Source: Haloarcula sebkhae (GTDB lineage Archaea; Halobacteriota; Halobacteria; Halobacteriales; Haloarculaceae). Taken from it: 64,000 bases of DNA. The notes below the pieces were generated by a model. It saw only the letters and a program-made list of their open reading frames with translations. It searched no databases and had not been told where the DNA came from. The stretch covers positions 124,001-188,000 of the forward strand of contig NZ_BMPD01000004.1 in NCBI RefSeq assembly GCF_014647415.1, written 5' to 3'. Shown here piece after piece: positions 26,497 through 35,878 of this stretch. A program made the position numbers and the translations under genes. How positions within the stretch are numbered: position 1 is the first letter of the stretch; each line of letters starts with the position of its first letter.

Positions 26497-27564
26497 TCAG
26501 TCGTCGTCTGCGCTGGCTTCTGGCGCTTCCTCCGACCGTGGTCCAGCAGCATGCCCCTCGTGTGCCAGCGCCGTCGCGAACAGTTCTTCCGAGACAGCGG
26601 GCACCTCCACATCTTCGACCGCTCCCTCGGACTCGATGTCGTCGACTGAACGCGGGTACTTCCTGAGGTCCTTGTGGATAGCGATGCCCGCGTCCGCGCC
26701 CTCGCCCATCGCGACTGGAATCTGGTTGTGACCTGGCGTCAGGTCTCCGACTGCGTAGATCCCGTCGATACTGGTCTCGCCGTGGTCGTCGACGGCCACC
26801 GTCCCGTCGTCGTTTCTATCGACTCCCAGCTCGTCGGCCAGTTCCGCGTGATAGTCCGAACCGAGCATCGGGAAGCCGCCCTTGTACTCCCGGACGCTTC
26901 CGTCCTCGAATTCGTACGCTGATAGCCAGCCGTCATCGTCGGTTTGCTTGCCGGACAACTCTGTCTCGACGATCTCGACCGGGTGATTGTCGAGCATCGT
27001 CTGCGTCTCGTCGCTCCATTCCGGCTCCTCGCCGCGAGTCAGGACGTCCACGTCGTCAGTGTAGTTCAGCATAATCATCGCGACGTGGGCCGCGGCTTCG
27101 CCGGTCCCCATGACGAACACCGGCTCGCCGACGAACATGAACGCGTCACAGTGGAGACACCAGTGGAGCCCTTTCCCGGTGCGTGGCAGCGGCGGGTCTG
27201 GACGCTCGTCGGCGAACCCGGTCGCCAAGACGACCCGCTTGACCACCAGTTCGCCGTCGCTCGTCGTCACCGTGAAGCCGTCCTCGTCTCCGAGTGGCTC
27301 GACTGACTCCACGAAACCTCGTTCGTAGGTGCCGCCGTAATCCTGCACCTGTTCGCGTGCCGTCTCTATGAACTCGTTCCCCGAAACGTCCTCGGTGACG
27401 CCGATGACGTTGTGCGTGTCGGTCATCATTGCAGCGCGGCCCCCACCGCGGTTGATGACAATCGTATCCATCCCCAGCCGGGTGGTGTATAGTGCACTCG
27501 TCAGCCCGGCCGGGCCGCCGCCGACCACGACCACATCATAGTCGAACTGCCCATCAGTATACAT
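26497..27564 (-). CDS. FAD-dependent thioredoxin-reductase-like oxidoreductase
   Basis: This flavoprotein of about 355 residues has an N-terminal FAD motif VVVGGGPAG, a central redox-active CLHC in LHWCLHCDAF, a second nucleotide fold (VFVMGTGEAAAHVA) and the C-terminal FAD motif GIYAVGDLTPGHNQIPVAMGEGADAG. The last 55 residues are an acidic extension. The second nucleotide fold, GTGEAA, departs from the NADPH-type GGGxSA, so the electron donor may not be NADPH. I start at the ATG at 27564; an ATG at 27570 is also in frame. It is transcribed alone. Confidence 0.85.
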   Translation of the reverse strand: MYTDGQFDYDVVVVGGGPAGLTSALYTTRLGMDTIVINRGGGRAAMMTDTHNVIGVTEDVSGNEFIETAREQVQDYGGTYERGFVESVEPLGDEDGFTVTTSDGELVVKRVVLATGFADERPDPPLPRTGKGLHWCLHCDAFMFVGEPVFVMGTGEAAAHVAMIMLNYTDDVDVLTRGEEPEWSDETQTMLDNHPVEIVETELSGKQTDDDGWLSAYEFEDGSVREYKGGFPMLGSDYHAELADELGVDRNDDGTVAVDDHGETSIDGIYAVGDLTPGHNQIPVAMGEGADAGIAIHKDLRKYPRSVDDIESEGAVEDVEVPAVSEELFATALAHEGHAAGPRSEEAPEASADDD

Positions 27565-27683
27565 TAGCATAAAACACGTGCTCAAGGAATAAAAACAGCA
27601 GAACAGCGGCTACTTACACACCCATCTCTCGCTGGTGAGCCATTTCGCGAGCAACGCGAACGACAGGCTCTCTGGCCCCTGTC

Positions 27684-28358
27684 TCACCCAGGACCGAGGG
27701 CTGCGATGTCGGCCCCGACCGTCGCCTGTGCATCAGCTGGGTTCGGATCACTGTCAGCCAGATGCGTCCACTCGTGGGCGGGCAGCGCCGACAGGTGGTC
27801 AGTGATCGCTGTGCTGTACGGCGTCGCTTTCACAGTGCTCTCTTTGCTACCCCAGATGTGGTTGATGACGGTCATCGAATCGATGCGGATCTCGACCGAT
27901 TCCGGATCACATCGTGCCACCAGTGCTTGCAGCCCGAGCTGGAGGGCAGCGTATTCGGCGACGTTGTTGTTCGTCCGGGAGCCCACCGGACGCCCGAGTC
28001 GGACGATCTCCGTCTCATCAGCCTGAATCACAGCACCGGCCCCGGCCGGCCCGTTACTGTGTGCGCTGCCGTCCACATAGAGAACTACCTGTGACACGGC
28101 GGAAGTAGCCGCGCTCTGCTGTGCCGGGGGCGGGCCAGATTCGATGAGCTCGTCGATTGCGGTCCGTATTTCAGCAGCAGTTGTCTCCGGGTCGAACAGG
28201 CCACCGTAGCCAGCGACGGCAGCATTGATCGCATCGATAGCGGGGGTGAGTTCGTATCGATACAGGGCCAGCAGTTCGTCGACCCGTGTCGCCAGCGGCG
28301 AGAGTGTCTCCGCTGGCAGACGCTCTCTATCACCTGCTGGCTGATTGTGACGGTCCAT
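27684..28358 (-). CDS. RNase H-like nuclease with a helical N-terminal extension
   Basis: This 224-residue protein carries an RNase HI domain in its C-terminal half, with catalytic residues Asp96 (YVDGS), Glu135 (NVAEYAAL), Asp160 (RIDSM) and Asp209 (NPADA) all present. It should cut RNA in RNA-DNA hybrids. The N-terminal 80 residues form a helical region unlike the hybrid-binding domain of eukaryotic RNase H1. It lies alone on the minus strand with an ATG start. Confidence 0.85.
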   Translation of the reverse strand: MDRHNQPAGDRERLPAETLSPLATRVDELLALYRYELTPAIDAINAAVAGYGGLFDPETTAAEIRTAIDELIESGPPPAQQSAATSAVSQVVLYVDGSAHSNGPAGAGAVIQADETEIVRLGRPVGSRTNNNVAEYAALQLGLQALVARCDPESVEIRIDSMTVINHIWGSKESTVKATPYSTAITDHLSALPAHEWTHLADSDPNPADAQATVGADIAALGPG

Positions 28359-28502
28359 CAGTGCTGCGTAGCTGCGGGAGGCTAAAAGACACTTCGCCGC
28401 GACAGGCCCAACGGGCGGTCGGCGTACGAATATCTCTCCAATGACTGGAACTTCCCGATGGGAGCCAAAATAAGCCGTCGCTGCCTACTGGATAGATATC
28501 TG

Positions 28503-28832
28503 ATGAACGTCGACCGGATCGAAGTAAGCCATACCGCTGCAGAGAAAGCTGACCGATATCTCACGCCGGAGCAACTCAAGACCGTGCTGCGGGAACACAC
28601 CGGCTACGTGTGCCGACGCGCGTCACCGAATCATGACGACCTGTACCCAGACAACGAATTTACACTGCGCGGTGAGTTTTACGGACTACAGCTTGACATC
28701 GTGTTCGCCGTCGAAAGCGACCACGTCGCAGTCATCACACAGATGTCACAGCACAGCGACAGCCTGCGCGGACAGTTCTACGAGTACGTCGGCGACACTG
28801 CCGAGGACGCCGTCGAACACGCTCGGTCGTAG
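28503..28832 (+). CDS. Haloarchaeal protein of unknown function (109 residues)
   Basis: The protein begins MNVDRIEVSHTAAEKADRYL and contains a mixed alpha/beta region with LRGEFYGLQLDIVFAVESDHVAVITQMSQHS near the end. There is no signal peptide or membrane segment. I prefer the ATG at 28503 over a longer frame from 28458. I do not recognise the family. It precedes the sugar-dehydrogenase-like lipoprotein gene by 72 bases in the same direction. Confidence 0.68.
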   Translation: MNVDRIEVSHTAAEKADRYLTPEQLKTVLREHTGYVCRRASPNHDDLYPDNEFTLRGEFYGLQLDIVFAVESDHVAVITQMSQHSDSLRGQFYEYVGDTAEDAVEHARS

Positions 28833-28904
28833 AGTGACTGATTCTGCGGGCTGGCCGCGGCTGGGACCGCAGTTAACAGCACTGCGACCGTAGCTGTGGC
28901 CACG

Positions 28905-30122
28905 ATGGACAGACGGACCTTCCTTGCTGCGAGCGGGCTCGCGGTCGCGGGGACACTCGCGGGCTGTAGTGCTCCCAGTGACAACCAACAAGGCGACGGC
29001 GATACAGCCACGGATTCCGGGCAGACCGACGACTCAGCGACCGCTGTGACTGTCGAAACCGTCGTTGATGGGCTCGAATCACCCTGGAGCGTCACGCCGC
29101 TCCCTGACGGCTCACAGTGGCTGGTCACAGAGCGCGTCGGCCGCGTGGTGCTGGTCGATCCGTCAGACGGCACAGTCACACCGATCAGTAACGTACCGTC
29201 GGTGTACGCGAGCGGCCAGGGCGGGATGCTCGATACCGCGCTCCATCCCGACTTTCCGGACCCGGCGTGGGTGTATCTGACATATTCGAAAGCCAACGAC
29301 AGCGGTGAACCGGCAACACATCTGGGTCGTGGTCGCCTGAACGCGGCTGACTCGCAGTTCGATAGCTTTGAACAACTGCACGTCGCGGAGCCGTTCGTCG
29401 ACTCCGACGGGCACTTCGGGTCTCGCGTCGTGTTCGGCCCGGACGAGTTGGTGTACATGACTGTCGGCGACAGGCAATTCAAGGACTTTGGACCCGACCA
29501 CGTCGCTCAGGACAGGACGAACGAGCTCGGGACCACGCTTCGGTTGACACCCTCGGGTGGTATTCCCGATGCGAACCCGTTCACCGACGACCCGGACGCG
29601 GTCGATTCGATATTCAGCTACGGCCACCGCAACGCCCAGGGGATGACCGTCCACCCCGACACGGGAGCTATCTGGCAGACTGAGTTCGGCGAACAGGACG
29701 GTGACGAAATCAACATCGTCGAACGTGGCGCTAACTACGGCTGGCCGGTCGCCGACGAGGGCTGTACCTACGGCAGCGGCGACCCTATCGGCGTCAGCCA
29801 CGCGGATCGCGACGACGTCGTGGCACCAGTTTATTCGTGGGACTGCGGATCAGGTGGGTTCCCGCCCAGCGGCGCGACTTTCTACACCGGTGACGCTTTC
29901 CCGGAGTGGACCGGCGACTTGCTCGTCGGCGGGCTGGCATCGAAATACCTTGCCCGGTTCACCGTCGACGGACGAACGGTCGAGGAAACGACGCCTCTCC
30001 TCGCCGACCGAGGGTGGCGCATCCGTGATGTCGTCGTCGAACCCGAGACTGGGAACGTCCTTGCTGCCATCGACTCGCCGGACGCACCCATCGTCCGACT
30101 CCGCCCTGCCAGAATCGGCTGA
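28905..30122 (+). CDS. PQQ-dependent glucose/sorbosone dehydrogenase-like lipoprotein
   Basis: This exported protein of about 405 residues has a Tat motif (DRRTFLAASG) and lipobox LAGC followed by a Ser/Asp-rich linker. It has the six-bladed soluble quinoprotein glucose dehydrogenase fold. Diagnostic stretches are ESPWSVTPLPDGSQWLVTER, ALHPDFPDPAWVYLTYS, SYGHRNAQGMTVHPDTG, WQTEFGEQDGDEINIVERGANYGWP and the closing IRDVVVEPETGNVLAAID. Members oxidise aldose sugars or act on unknown substrates, many without PQQ. The ATG at 28905 places the Arg pair correctly; a GTG at 28896 is in frame. Confidence 0.87.
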   Translation: MDRRTFLAASGLAVAGTLAGCSAPSDNQQGDGDTATDSGQTDDSATAVTVETVVDGLESPWSVTPLPDGSQWLVTERVGRVVLVDPSDGTVTPISNVPSVYASGQGGMLDTALHPDFPDPAWVYLTYSKANDSGEPATHLGRGRLNAADSQFDSFEQLHVAEPFVDSDGHFGSRVVFGPDELVYMTVGDRQFKDFGPDHVAQDRTNELGTTLRLTPSGGIPDANPFTDDPDAVDSIFSYGHRNAQGMTVHPDTGAIWQTEFGEQDGDEINIVERGANYGWPVADEGCTYGSGDPIGVSHADRDDVVAPVYSWDCGSGGFPPSGATFYTGDAFPEWTGDLLVGGLASKYLARFTVDGRTVEETTPLLADRGWRIRDVVVEPETGNVLAAIDSPDAPIVRLRPARIG

Positions 30123-30301
30123 TTCGGCGACAACCGTGTGGATCGGCGACCTGTGCCCGTGATCTGAATTGGCGTTGGAGCGATACATCAACGGTGAATG
30201 GGACTGTTCTGGTCCCATACTCCCACAAATTCCTCTCGATTAGACTTGGTCAGTGAGCCCCGTACCGCGGCATTTTTCCTTCTGAATCCGCTACACTGGC
30301 T

Positions 30302-30475
30302 GTGAACCAGACTGCGATTCTGCACGCCGCGTTCGGAGTACTGATCGTCGCAGGGTTCCTCGTTTCGGCACCACTGAGCTATGGCCTGTACGGGCTGGGG
30401 GCTGCGTGTTTCATCGCCGGCATCGTACTCGCTCGATTGGATAGCGAGGAGTCGGAAGCCGCAGACACCGTCTAG
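30302..30475 (+). CDS. Small two-helix membrane protein (57 residues)
   Basis: A GTG-initiated frame encodes 57 residues with two hydrophobic helices: about residues 5-24 (AILHAAFGVLIVAGFLVSA) and 29-45 (YGLYGLGAACFIAGIVLA). A short acidic tail DSEESEAADTV follows. Such two-helix miniproteins are common and under-annotated in haloarchaea. The coding look is clear, but there is no family assignment. It stands between the dehydrogenase-like gene and the convergent short-chain reductase. Confidence 0.55.
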   Translation: MNQTAILHAAFGVLIVAGFLVSAPLSYGLYGLGAACFIAGIVLARLDSEESEAADTV

Positions 30476-30579
30476 CCGCGGACCTGCGATGGCTGGTGAC
30501 CAGTGTGGACTGTAGCGATTGGGACTCTCGCCGTCCCAACATCCCTGCTGTGAGTATGCATCGACTGGTGTCTGCCCGG

Positions 30580-31320
30580 TCACGCTTCCTGTAGTCGACC
30601 ACCGTCGACGGCCACGTTCTGACCGGAAATGTAGGCAGCCGCGTCACTACAGAAAAACAGAATCGGTGCCGCAACGTCCTCGAATGTGGCTGGCCGCCCG
30701 CGCGGGTACTCCGATACGTCCACCACAGTGTTCTCGACCGCAAAGGGCGACACAGCGTTGACCGTAATCCCGTCGTCCTGTGTATCGTACGCCAGTGTGC
30801 GCGTAAGCTGCAGGACGGCTTTTTTCGCTGCGAAGTACGGGAAGTTCATCGGCACTGCCCTGTCGTCACGCGCATCTGCCACGCCGAAGTTGATAATTCG
30901 TCCCCAACCGGCCGACCGCATCGATGGGAGCGCTCGCTGCGAGCACAGATATGTCGAGTATAGACACCCTTCGACGGCGGTTTTCCACTCATCGAGGGAT
31001 AGCTCGTCCCACCGCCCCTGTGGAAGCGGACCGACTGCGTTGACCAAGATATCGACATCGCCAAGTTCCGATTCACAGTCCGAGAACAGCGAATCAACGG
31101 CATCGGGATCTGTTACGTCACCTTCCACCGTGGTTGCCTCGACGCCGTGGGCCCGTGCGTCGGCTGCTGTCTCCGCCGCCGCTTCTTCGCTTGTCCAGTA
31201 GTGCACGGCGACATCGGCACCGGCAGCCGCCAACTCGAGGAGCATCTCTCGGCCGACACGCTTCGCAGACCCTGTCACAAGAGCAGTACGCCCGTCCAGC
31301 TCCGGATGAATTGCTACCAC
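30580..31320 (-). CDS. Short-chain dehydrogenase/reductase (FabG-like)
   Basis: This 246-residue Rossmann-fold oxidoreductase has the cofactor loop TGSAKRVG (residues 16-23) and the catalytic YxxxK as Tyr162-Lys166 (YFAAKK). The C-terminus ISGQNVAVDGGR is typical of FabG-like enzymes. The Arg/Lys in the loop suggests NADPH. The place of the catalytic Ser, about 13 residues before the Tyr, is in FGVADARDD with no Ser, so catalysis may differ. Pteridine-reductase-like or acyl-reductase roles are both possible. Confidence 0.85.
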   Translation of the reverse strand: MVAIHPELDGRTALVTGSAKRVGREMLLELAAAGADVAVHYWTSEEAAAETAADARAHGVEATTVEGDVTDPDAVDSLFSDCESELGDVDILVNAVGPLPQGRWDELSLDEWKTAVEGCLYSTYLCSQRALPSMRSAGWGRIINFGVADARDDRAVPMNFPYFAAKKAVLQLTRTLAYDTQDDGITVNAVSPFAVENTVVDVSEYPRGRPATFEDVAAPILFFCSDAAAYISGQNVAVDGGRLQEA

Positions 31321-31507
31321 TTCTCAATATACCGCTGTGATAATCAAAAATGCGCGGGTACTCGCAACGCTTGATGACCGGCTGCTGTCCGGTGACCCCT
31401 TTTCGCGTCATCCGAGCCAGCGTCCACCGGCCGACACACCACCCCCCAAGTACATTCCACCAACGGAGTACAACAACAGCGATTGAACCGCGTACCGCGG
31501 CGTGCTG

Positions 31508-32614
31508 TCAGTCGTCGGCAGGCGTCTCGGCTTCCTCCGTGGGACCGAGTGGTTCCTTGGGCTTGATTGGGTCGCCCGATTCCAGTCCCTTTTCGGCGAG
31601 TGCCATGCTCCCCATGACCTCGATGATGAGACGGTTGGCCAGCCCGCTGGTGACGCCGCCGTTGTAGGAACTACTGTCGCTGGTGTCATAGGCCGGGGAG
31701 ACTTCGACCACGTCGAAGCCGAAGTCCTCTGGGTCGAGGTCCTTCACAACCTCGCGGACCATGTAGATGGCTTCCCGCGGAACGAGGCCGCCGGGTTCGG
31801 GTTCGCCGGTGCCGGGTGCGTAGGCCGGCTCCATCACGTCCACGTCGAAAGAGACCCACACTGCGTCGGTCCCGTCAGTAGCTCGCTGGACCGCGTCGGC
31901 GACGATATCGTCGAGGTCCATCCCGCCGACATCCATGGAGGTGTACCACTTCATATCGGCCTCTCGCATCTCCTCATAGGTGTCCGGACCGGGCCAGAAC
32001 CCGCGCGGACCGATGAGCGTGTAGTTCTCTCCGGCCATGAGGTCGTCGTCGAAGACGCGCTTGACCCACGCCCCGTGGTCGTACTCGAAGCCGGTAAGGC
32101 CCTCGTCGCCCGTGTCCGCGTGACAGTCGAAGTGGATGAGGCCGATGTCGTCGTAGCCGTTCGCTTCGGCCCAGCCCTTGATGTCCGGGTAGGAAATAGA
32201 GTGGTCGCCGCCGATGACAATGGGCGTGGCCTGCTCGCTGATTTCGTAGACGGCGTCCTCGATGTTCAGTTGGCTCTCACGGGTGTCCCCGGGAGAGACG
32301 GCTGCATCGCCGGTGTCGGCCACACTAAATGTGTCGAAGGGGTCGACGCCGGTCTCGATGTTGAAATGCTCGTAGGGGGGCGAGGGGACCGTCGAGGCAG
32401 CCCGGACCGCACGCGGGCCGTACCGGGTGCCCGGACGGATAGTCGTCGCCGTGTCCAGCGGCGCACCGAGAATACCGATGTCGACGTTCTCCTCGTCAAG
32501 GGAATCCCGCTCGACCTCCGGGAGTTTGAGGAACGTCGGGATGCCGCTGAAAATGGGTTCGTTCGCTTCTTTGTGCTTTTCGCCGTAGATGTCGTCGCCG
32601 TTTCGGTCAGTCAT
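31508..32614 (-). CDS. Ureohydrolase (agmatinase/arginase family)
   Basis: This 368-residue binuclear metal hydrolase has all metal-binding motifs: IGGDHSIS, DCHADTGDEG and SFDVDVMEPAYAPGTGEPEPGG. The enzyme splits a guanidino group, releasing urea. At 368 residues it is longer than ordinary agmatinase (about 300), with an N-terminal extension (GDDIYGEKHKEANEPIFSGIPTF) and a C-terminal tail. Such long members include guanidine and guanidino-acid hydrolases, so agmatine should not be assumed. The ATG at 32614 is chosen; a longer frame from 32734 is not supported. The urea transporter operon lies about 27 kb away. Confidence 0.87.
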   Translation of the reverse strand: MTDRNGDDIYGEKHKEANEPIFSGIPTFLKLPEVERDSLDEENVDIGILGAPLDTATTIRPGTRYGPRAVRAASTVPSPPYEHFNIETGVDPFDTFSVADTGDAAVSPGDTRESQLNIEDAVYEISEQATPIVIGGDHSISYPDIKGWAEANGYDDIGLIHFDCHADTGDEGLTGFEYDHGAWVKRVFDDDLMAGENYTLIGPRGFWPGPDTYEEMREADMKWYTSMDVGGMDLDDIVADAVQRATDGTDAVWVSFDVDVMEPAYAPGTGEPEPGGLVPREAIYMVREVVKDLDPEDFGFDVVEVSPAYDTSDSSSYNGGVTSGLANRLIIEVMGSMALAEKGLESGDPIKPKEPLGPTEEAETPADD

Positions 32615-32801
32615 GATATAGTGGTTTCCCGGGCTCGAACTGGTCGAACCCAGCGTGTGTATCGACAAAAGTAGATGATTGCGAACTACGGATAAGCGTT
32701 CCTTCGGATGTGTAAAACCCACTCCTATGACCACGAGTGGACATGTACCGTTCGAGTTTCCTTAAGGAATTTAATGCTGGCTCGCCCCTCTCGGTCAGCA
32801 G

Positions 32802-33842
32802 TTACTCCCCGGTGACCAGAGAAGGGTCGTTCCGGAAGGCCAGATGCGTCGCAACTGAGAGGCTGTCGCGGGCGTGTCTGGCGCTGCGTTCGAGCAGGAC
32901 CACAGCGCGCTGGAGCGCCAGCAGCGGTTCCGGACGTTCGGCTTCGAGGTGGGCGTTCAGTTCGGCGATCCTGTCATCGACCAGGTCGAACGCGGCGCGG
33001 GCGTCTTCGGTCGCGTCGTAGTCGGGGGTCGTCACTGCCGACCGGGTCGCGCTCGCGGCGTCATCGAGCGCGTCCCCGAGTTCGGTGAGCTTCGAGGCGG
33101 TCCGTTGGTCGGGCGTCGCCGAGTCGCTCGCCAGCCCCGCGATCTCGATTGCCGTGTCGGCCATCAACACCACGTCCTGTGCGACCGAGCGGTACCCGAT
33201 CAGTGGAAAGCCTGTCTCCAGCCCGACAGTCTGGTTCAGTCGCGGGTTCCGGTAGATAGTAAACACCAGACGCAGGAACAGGTAAAACAGCTTCTCGACC
33301 TGGGCCTGGCGGCTCTCCACCGTCTCGATGAGGGCCGTGTCACCCTCGATGAGCGCGGAAATCGCGTCCCCACGTATCACCGCCTCGGTGCGACTAAGTC
33401 GGCCCAGCAGCGTCGGGAGGTCGAAGTCCTCGGGCGCGACCGAGCATCGCACCGTCACCGTTGTTTCGGCCTGTTCAACGATACCCAGCCCCATTAGTCG
33501 ACGCTCGGCATTCATTACGGCGGTACGGTGTTCGGTCTCCAGCGGTGCCATCGCCTCGATTCGGATGAGCTGTCGGCCAAGAACGTACTGCGTGATGATG
33601 GCCCGCTCCAGCGCGTCAGGGGTCAGCGCGTCGGCGTCGATGGTCGCCTCCACGTCCTCGATAGTGGGCTGTTCGGGGACGACGAGCAGCGACCCACCAT
33701 TTTCGTCGCGCTGGACGATGACCTCGTCACCCTTCGAGATGTCGTGTTGCCGTGCCCAGTCAACGGGCAGTGTCACCGCCAGCGTGGACGAGCCCAGCTG
33801 CTGGACTTTCCGTTTCATTCGAATCGGATCGGGCGTCACCAC
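32802..33842 (-). CDS. AbrB-PhoU type regulator
   Basis: This 346-residue protein combines an N-terminal SpoVT/AbrB-like DNA-binding domain (VQQLGSSTLAVTLPVDWARQ, then KGDEVIV) with two PhoU-like three-helix repeats (about 85-210 and 215-340). Archaeal genes of this type regulate phosphate or substrate uptake and are often next to transporter genes, as here with the divergent SSS symporter. The GTG at 33842 is the longest start; an ATG at 33818 begins directly at the DNA-binding domain and is equally likely. Confidence 0.82.
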   Translation of the reverse strand: MVTPDPIRMKRKVQQLGSSTLAVTLPVDWARQHDISKGDEVIVQRDENGGSLLVVPEQPTIEDVEATIDADALTPDALERAIITQYVLGRQLIRIEAMAPLETEHRTAVMNAERRLMGLGIVEQAETTVTVRCSVAPEDFDLPTLLGRLSRTEAVIRGDAISALIEGDTALIETVESRQAQVEKLFYLFLRLVFTIYRNPRLNQTVGLETGFPLIGYRSVAQDVVLMADTAIEIAGLASDSATPDQRTASKLTELGDALDDAASATRSAVTTPDYDATEDARAAFDLVDDRIAELNAHLEAERPEPLLALQRAVVLLERSARHARDSLSVATHLAFRNDPSLVTGE

Positions 33843-34198
33843 GCACCACTCCTATGGATTTTCGAAACGTCCATCAATCGCTCTATCTCTTATCAGATTA
33901 GGGCGCATTTTCTACTTCCGGTTGAAACAAATTCTCCATATTCGCAAGAAACTGAACGATATGCAAGTGCCTGCGCAGCTAAGGTATTAAAACAGTCCTA
34001 GGAGTTACGCACCGTACATGTGTCCACTAACAAACTCCTACAGTCCATGCTCGTTGCGGGATAACTCTACTGTGTAAACAATACTGTCATAATCGCTTTA
34101 TGTAGTGCTCAAAACGAAACTGATGTGACTCAATACCGTCCGGCCCGGAACCAATCTGGGCGTAAAACTGTGGAATCGGGCTACAGAGGCGATTATAG
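33843..34198. other. Regulatory interval between AbrB-PhoU and the SSS symporter
   Basis: This 356-base A/T-rich region between divergent genes has no convincing gene. It contains the 8-base inverted repeat TAGGAGTT (33999-34006) and AACTCCTA (34033-34040), and a TATA-like CTTTATGTA near 34095-34103, about 100 bases before the symporter start. The regulator encoded next door could bind here. Confidence 0.45.
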
Positions 34199-35791
34199 TT
34201 GTCCAATCGTCAACAGTGGTGGTTCGCCGTGAGCGTCATCCTCTACGGGCTTGCCGCCACCATCGTGACGATGATGGCGATCGGGTTCTACGTCGCGAAG
34301 AAGGTCAACGGCGACAGTATCAACTACATCGTCGCCGGTCGGGGACTCATTCTCCCGCTGGCCGCGGCGACGCTGATGGCGCAATCGCTCGACTCGAACG
34401 CGACGCTTGGGAACACCGACCTCGCAGCAGGCTTTGGTTTCTGGGCCGGCGCTGCACTGCCTGTCGGGCTGGCGACCTGCCTGTTCCTGACCGGGCTGTT
34501 CTTTGCGAAGCCGATGAACCGACTCAACCTCACGACGCTGCCGGACTTCTACCGCCGGAAGTACGGTCGGACCGCCGAGGTCGTCGCGAGCATCATCATG
34601 TCCGTCGCCTATGCGTTCCTGCTTGCGGGGAACCTCGTCGCTGGCGGCTACCTCTTCCAGATTTTCGTCGGAACGAGCTTCCAGTTGGGCGTGTTCATCA
34701 TCGCCGGACTCGTGCTCGCGTACACTGTCGCCGGCGGACTGTTCTCGGTCGCCTACACCGACGTGCTACAGGCTGGCGTCGCGTTCATCGGCTCGATCGC
34801 GCTCATCGTCTACGTCACGACAAACTACGGCATCACGATTCCGTCCGGGATGGGGCCGACGAACCTTGGGCAGCTCACCGACCCGAGTCAGGGGGCGTAC
34901 ATCAACCTCGCTACCATCGTCGCTCTCGGACTTGGTGACATCGTCGCCATCGACTTCATGGAGCGGGTGTTCGCGGCTGACAGCCCCGAAACCGCACAGA
35001 AAGCCTGCTTCATCGGGGCAGCCGGTACGCTGATCATCGGTGTCCCGTTCTCTGTCGTCGCGTTGTCGGCGAACCCGATTCTGGCCTCCCTTGGTGTCGA
35101 GGCCGGGACCCAGGCCGTGCTGTACACGCTACTACAGAACGCTGTCCCACCGTGGCTGGCCGCACTCGTCCTCGCCGGCATCGTCGCCGCCTCGTTCTCG
35201 ACGAGCGATGGGGCGATTCTGGGAACGTCGGCGGTCATCGCTCGGAACATCGGTAACATCCGCGTCGACGAGGAGAGTGCCGCCAGCCCGGCAGCCGCCG
35301 CGGACGGCGGCGTCAACGAGGGCTTCTTCGGTTCGGAGAGTGACAAACTCCTCACCGTCACGCGCCTGATGTCAGTCCCAATAACGCTACTCGGTGTGTT
35401 CCTCGCGATACGGGTGTCCGCGACCGGGATGTTGCTCGTGCTGGCGTTCGACATCATGCTGGCCGGCGCGTTCGTCCCGCTTGTGATGGGACTATACTGG
35501 TCCGATATCGCGACCACGCCGGCAGCACTCGGCTCGATGATCGCTGGCTCCGCCACCCGTCTCGTGCTCTTCGTGATGGTGCCGACGACCTACGCCTACG
35601 AGAACACGCTCCTGTACATCCCTAACGACATCTTCACCGCCGCTTTCGACGGCCTGCCGACGTTCATCGCCGCCGCGGTGGGGCTTGTGGCGTTCCTCGT
35701 CATCGCCTTCGTCACCAAGGACGACTACCCGATATACAGCGTCGAGAAACAGAGCAACCCCAACATCGTAGCCGGCGGCGAGGAAGACTGA
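34199..35791 (+). CDS. Sodium:solute symporter (SSS family)
   Basis: This protein of 530 residues has about 13 hydrophobic helices. The first cytoplasmic loop and helix (VAGRGLILPLAAATLMAQSLDSNATLGNTDLAAGFGFW) and LTTLPDFYRRKYGR match the SSS pattern. The family imports sugars, amino acids, pantothenate or urea (DUR3 type) with sodium. Substrate is not evident; the ureohydrolase and formamidase nearby make a nitrogen compound likely. The start is TTG, supported by GAGG at 34186-34189 at usual spacing. The C-terminus is hydrophilic and acidic. Confidence 0.86.
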   Translation: MSNRQQWWFAVSVILYGLAATIVTMMAIGFYVAKKVNGDSINYIVAGRGLILPLAAATLMAQSLDSNATLGNTDLAAGFGFWAGAALPVGLATCLFLTGLFFAKPMNRLNLTTLPDFYRRKYGRTAEVVASIIMSVAYAFLLAGNLVAGGYLFQIFVGTSFQLGVFIIAGLVLAYTVAGGLFSVAYTDVLQAGVAFIGSIALIVYVTTNYGITIPSGMGPTNLGQLTDPSQGAYINLATIVALGLGDIVAIDFMERVFAADSPETAQKACFIGAAGTLIIGVPFSVVALSANPILASLGVEAGTQAVLYTLLQNAVPPWLAALVLAGIVAASFSTSDGAILGTSAVIARNIGNIRVDEESAASPAAAADGGVNEGFFGSESDKLLTVTRLMSVPITLLGVFLAIRVSATGMLLVLAFDIMLAGAFVPLVMGLYWSDIATTPAALGSMIAGSATRLVLFVMVPTTYAYENTLLYIPNDIFTAAFDGLPTFIAAAVGLVAFLVIAFVTKDDYPIYSVEKQSNPNIVAGGEED

Positions 35792-35878
35792 GTATATGCC
35801 GCTTTACCGCCAGCGCTTCCGATTTCACTGTCGACCACCCCAAAGCAGCCCCGAGTCGCCGCTCTCAGACCAGTCTCC

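Noticed and set aside
31408-31507. Hydrophobic short frame after the ureohydrolase stop (ending GGGVSAGGRWLG)
   Set aside because: It has no start codon outside the ureohydrolase gene and could not be supported as an independent membrane miniprotein.
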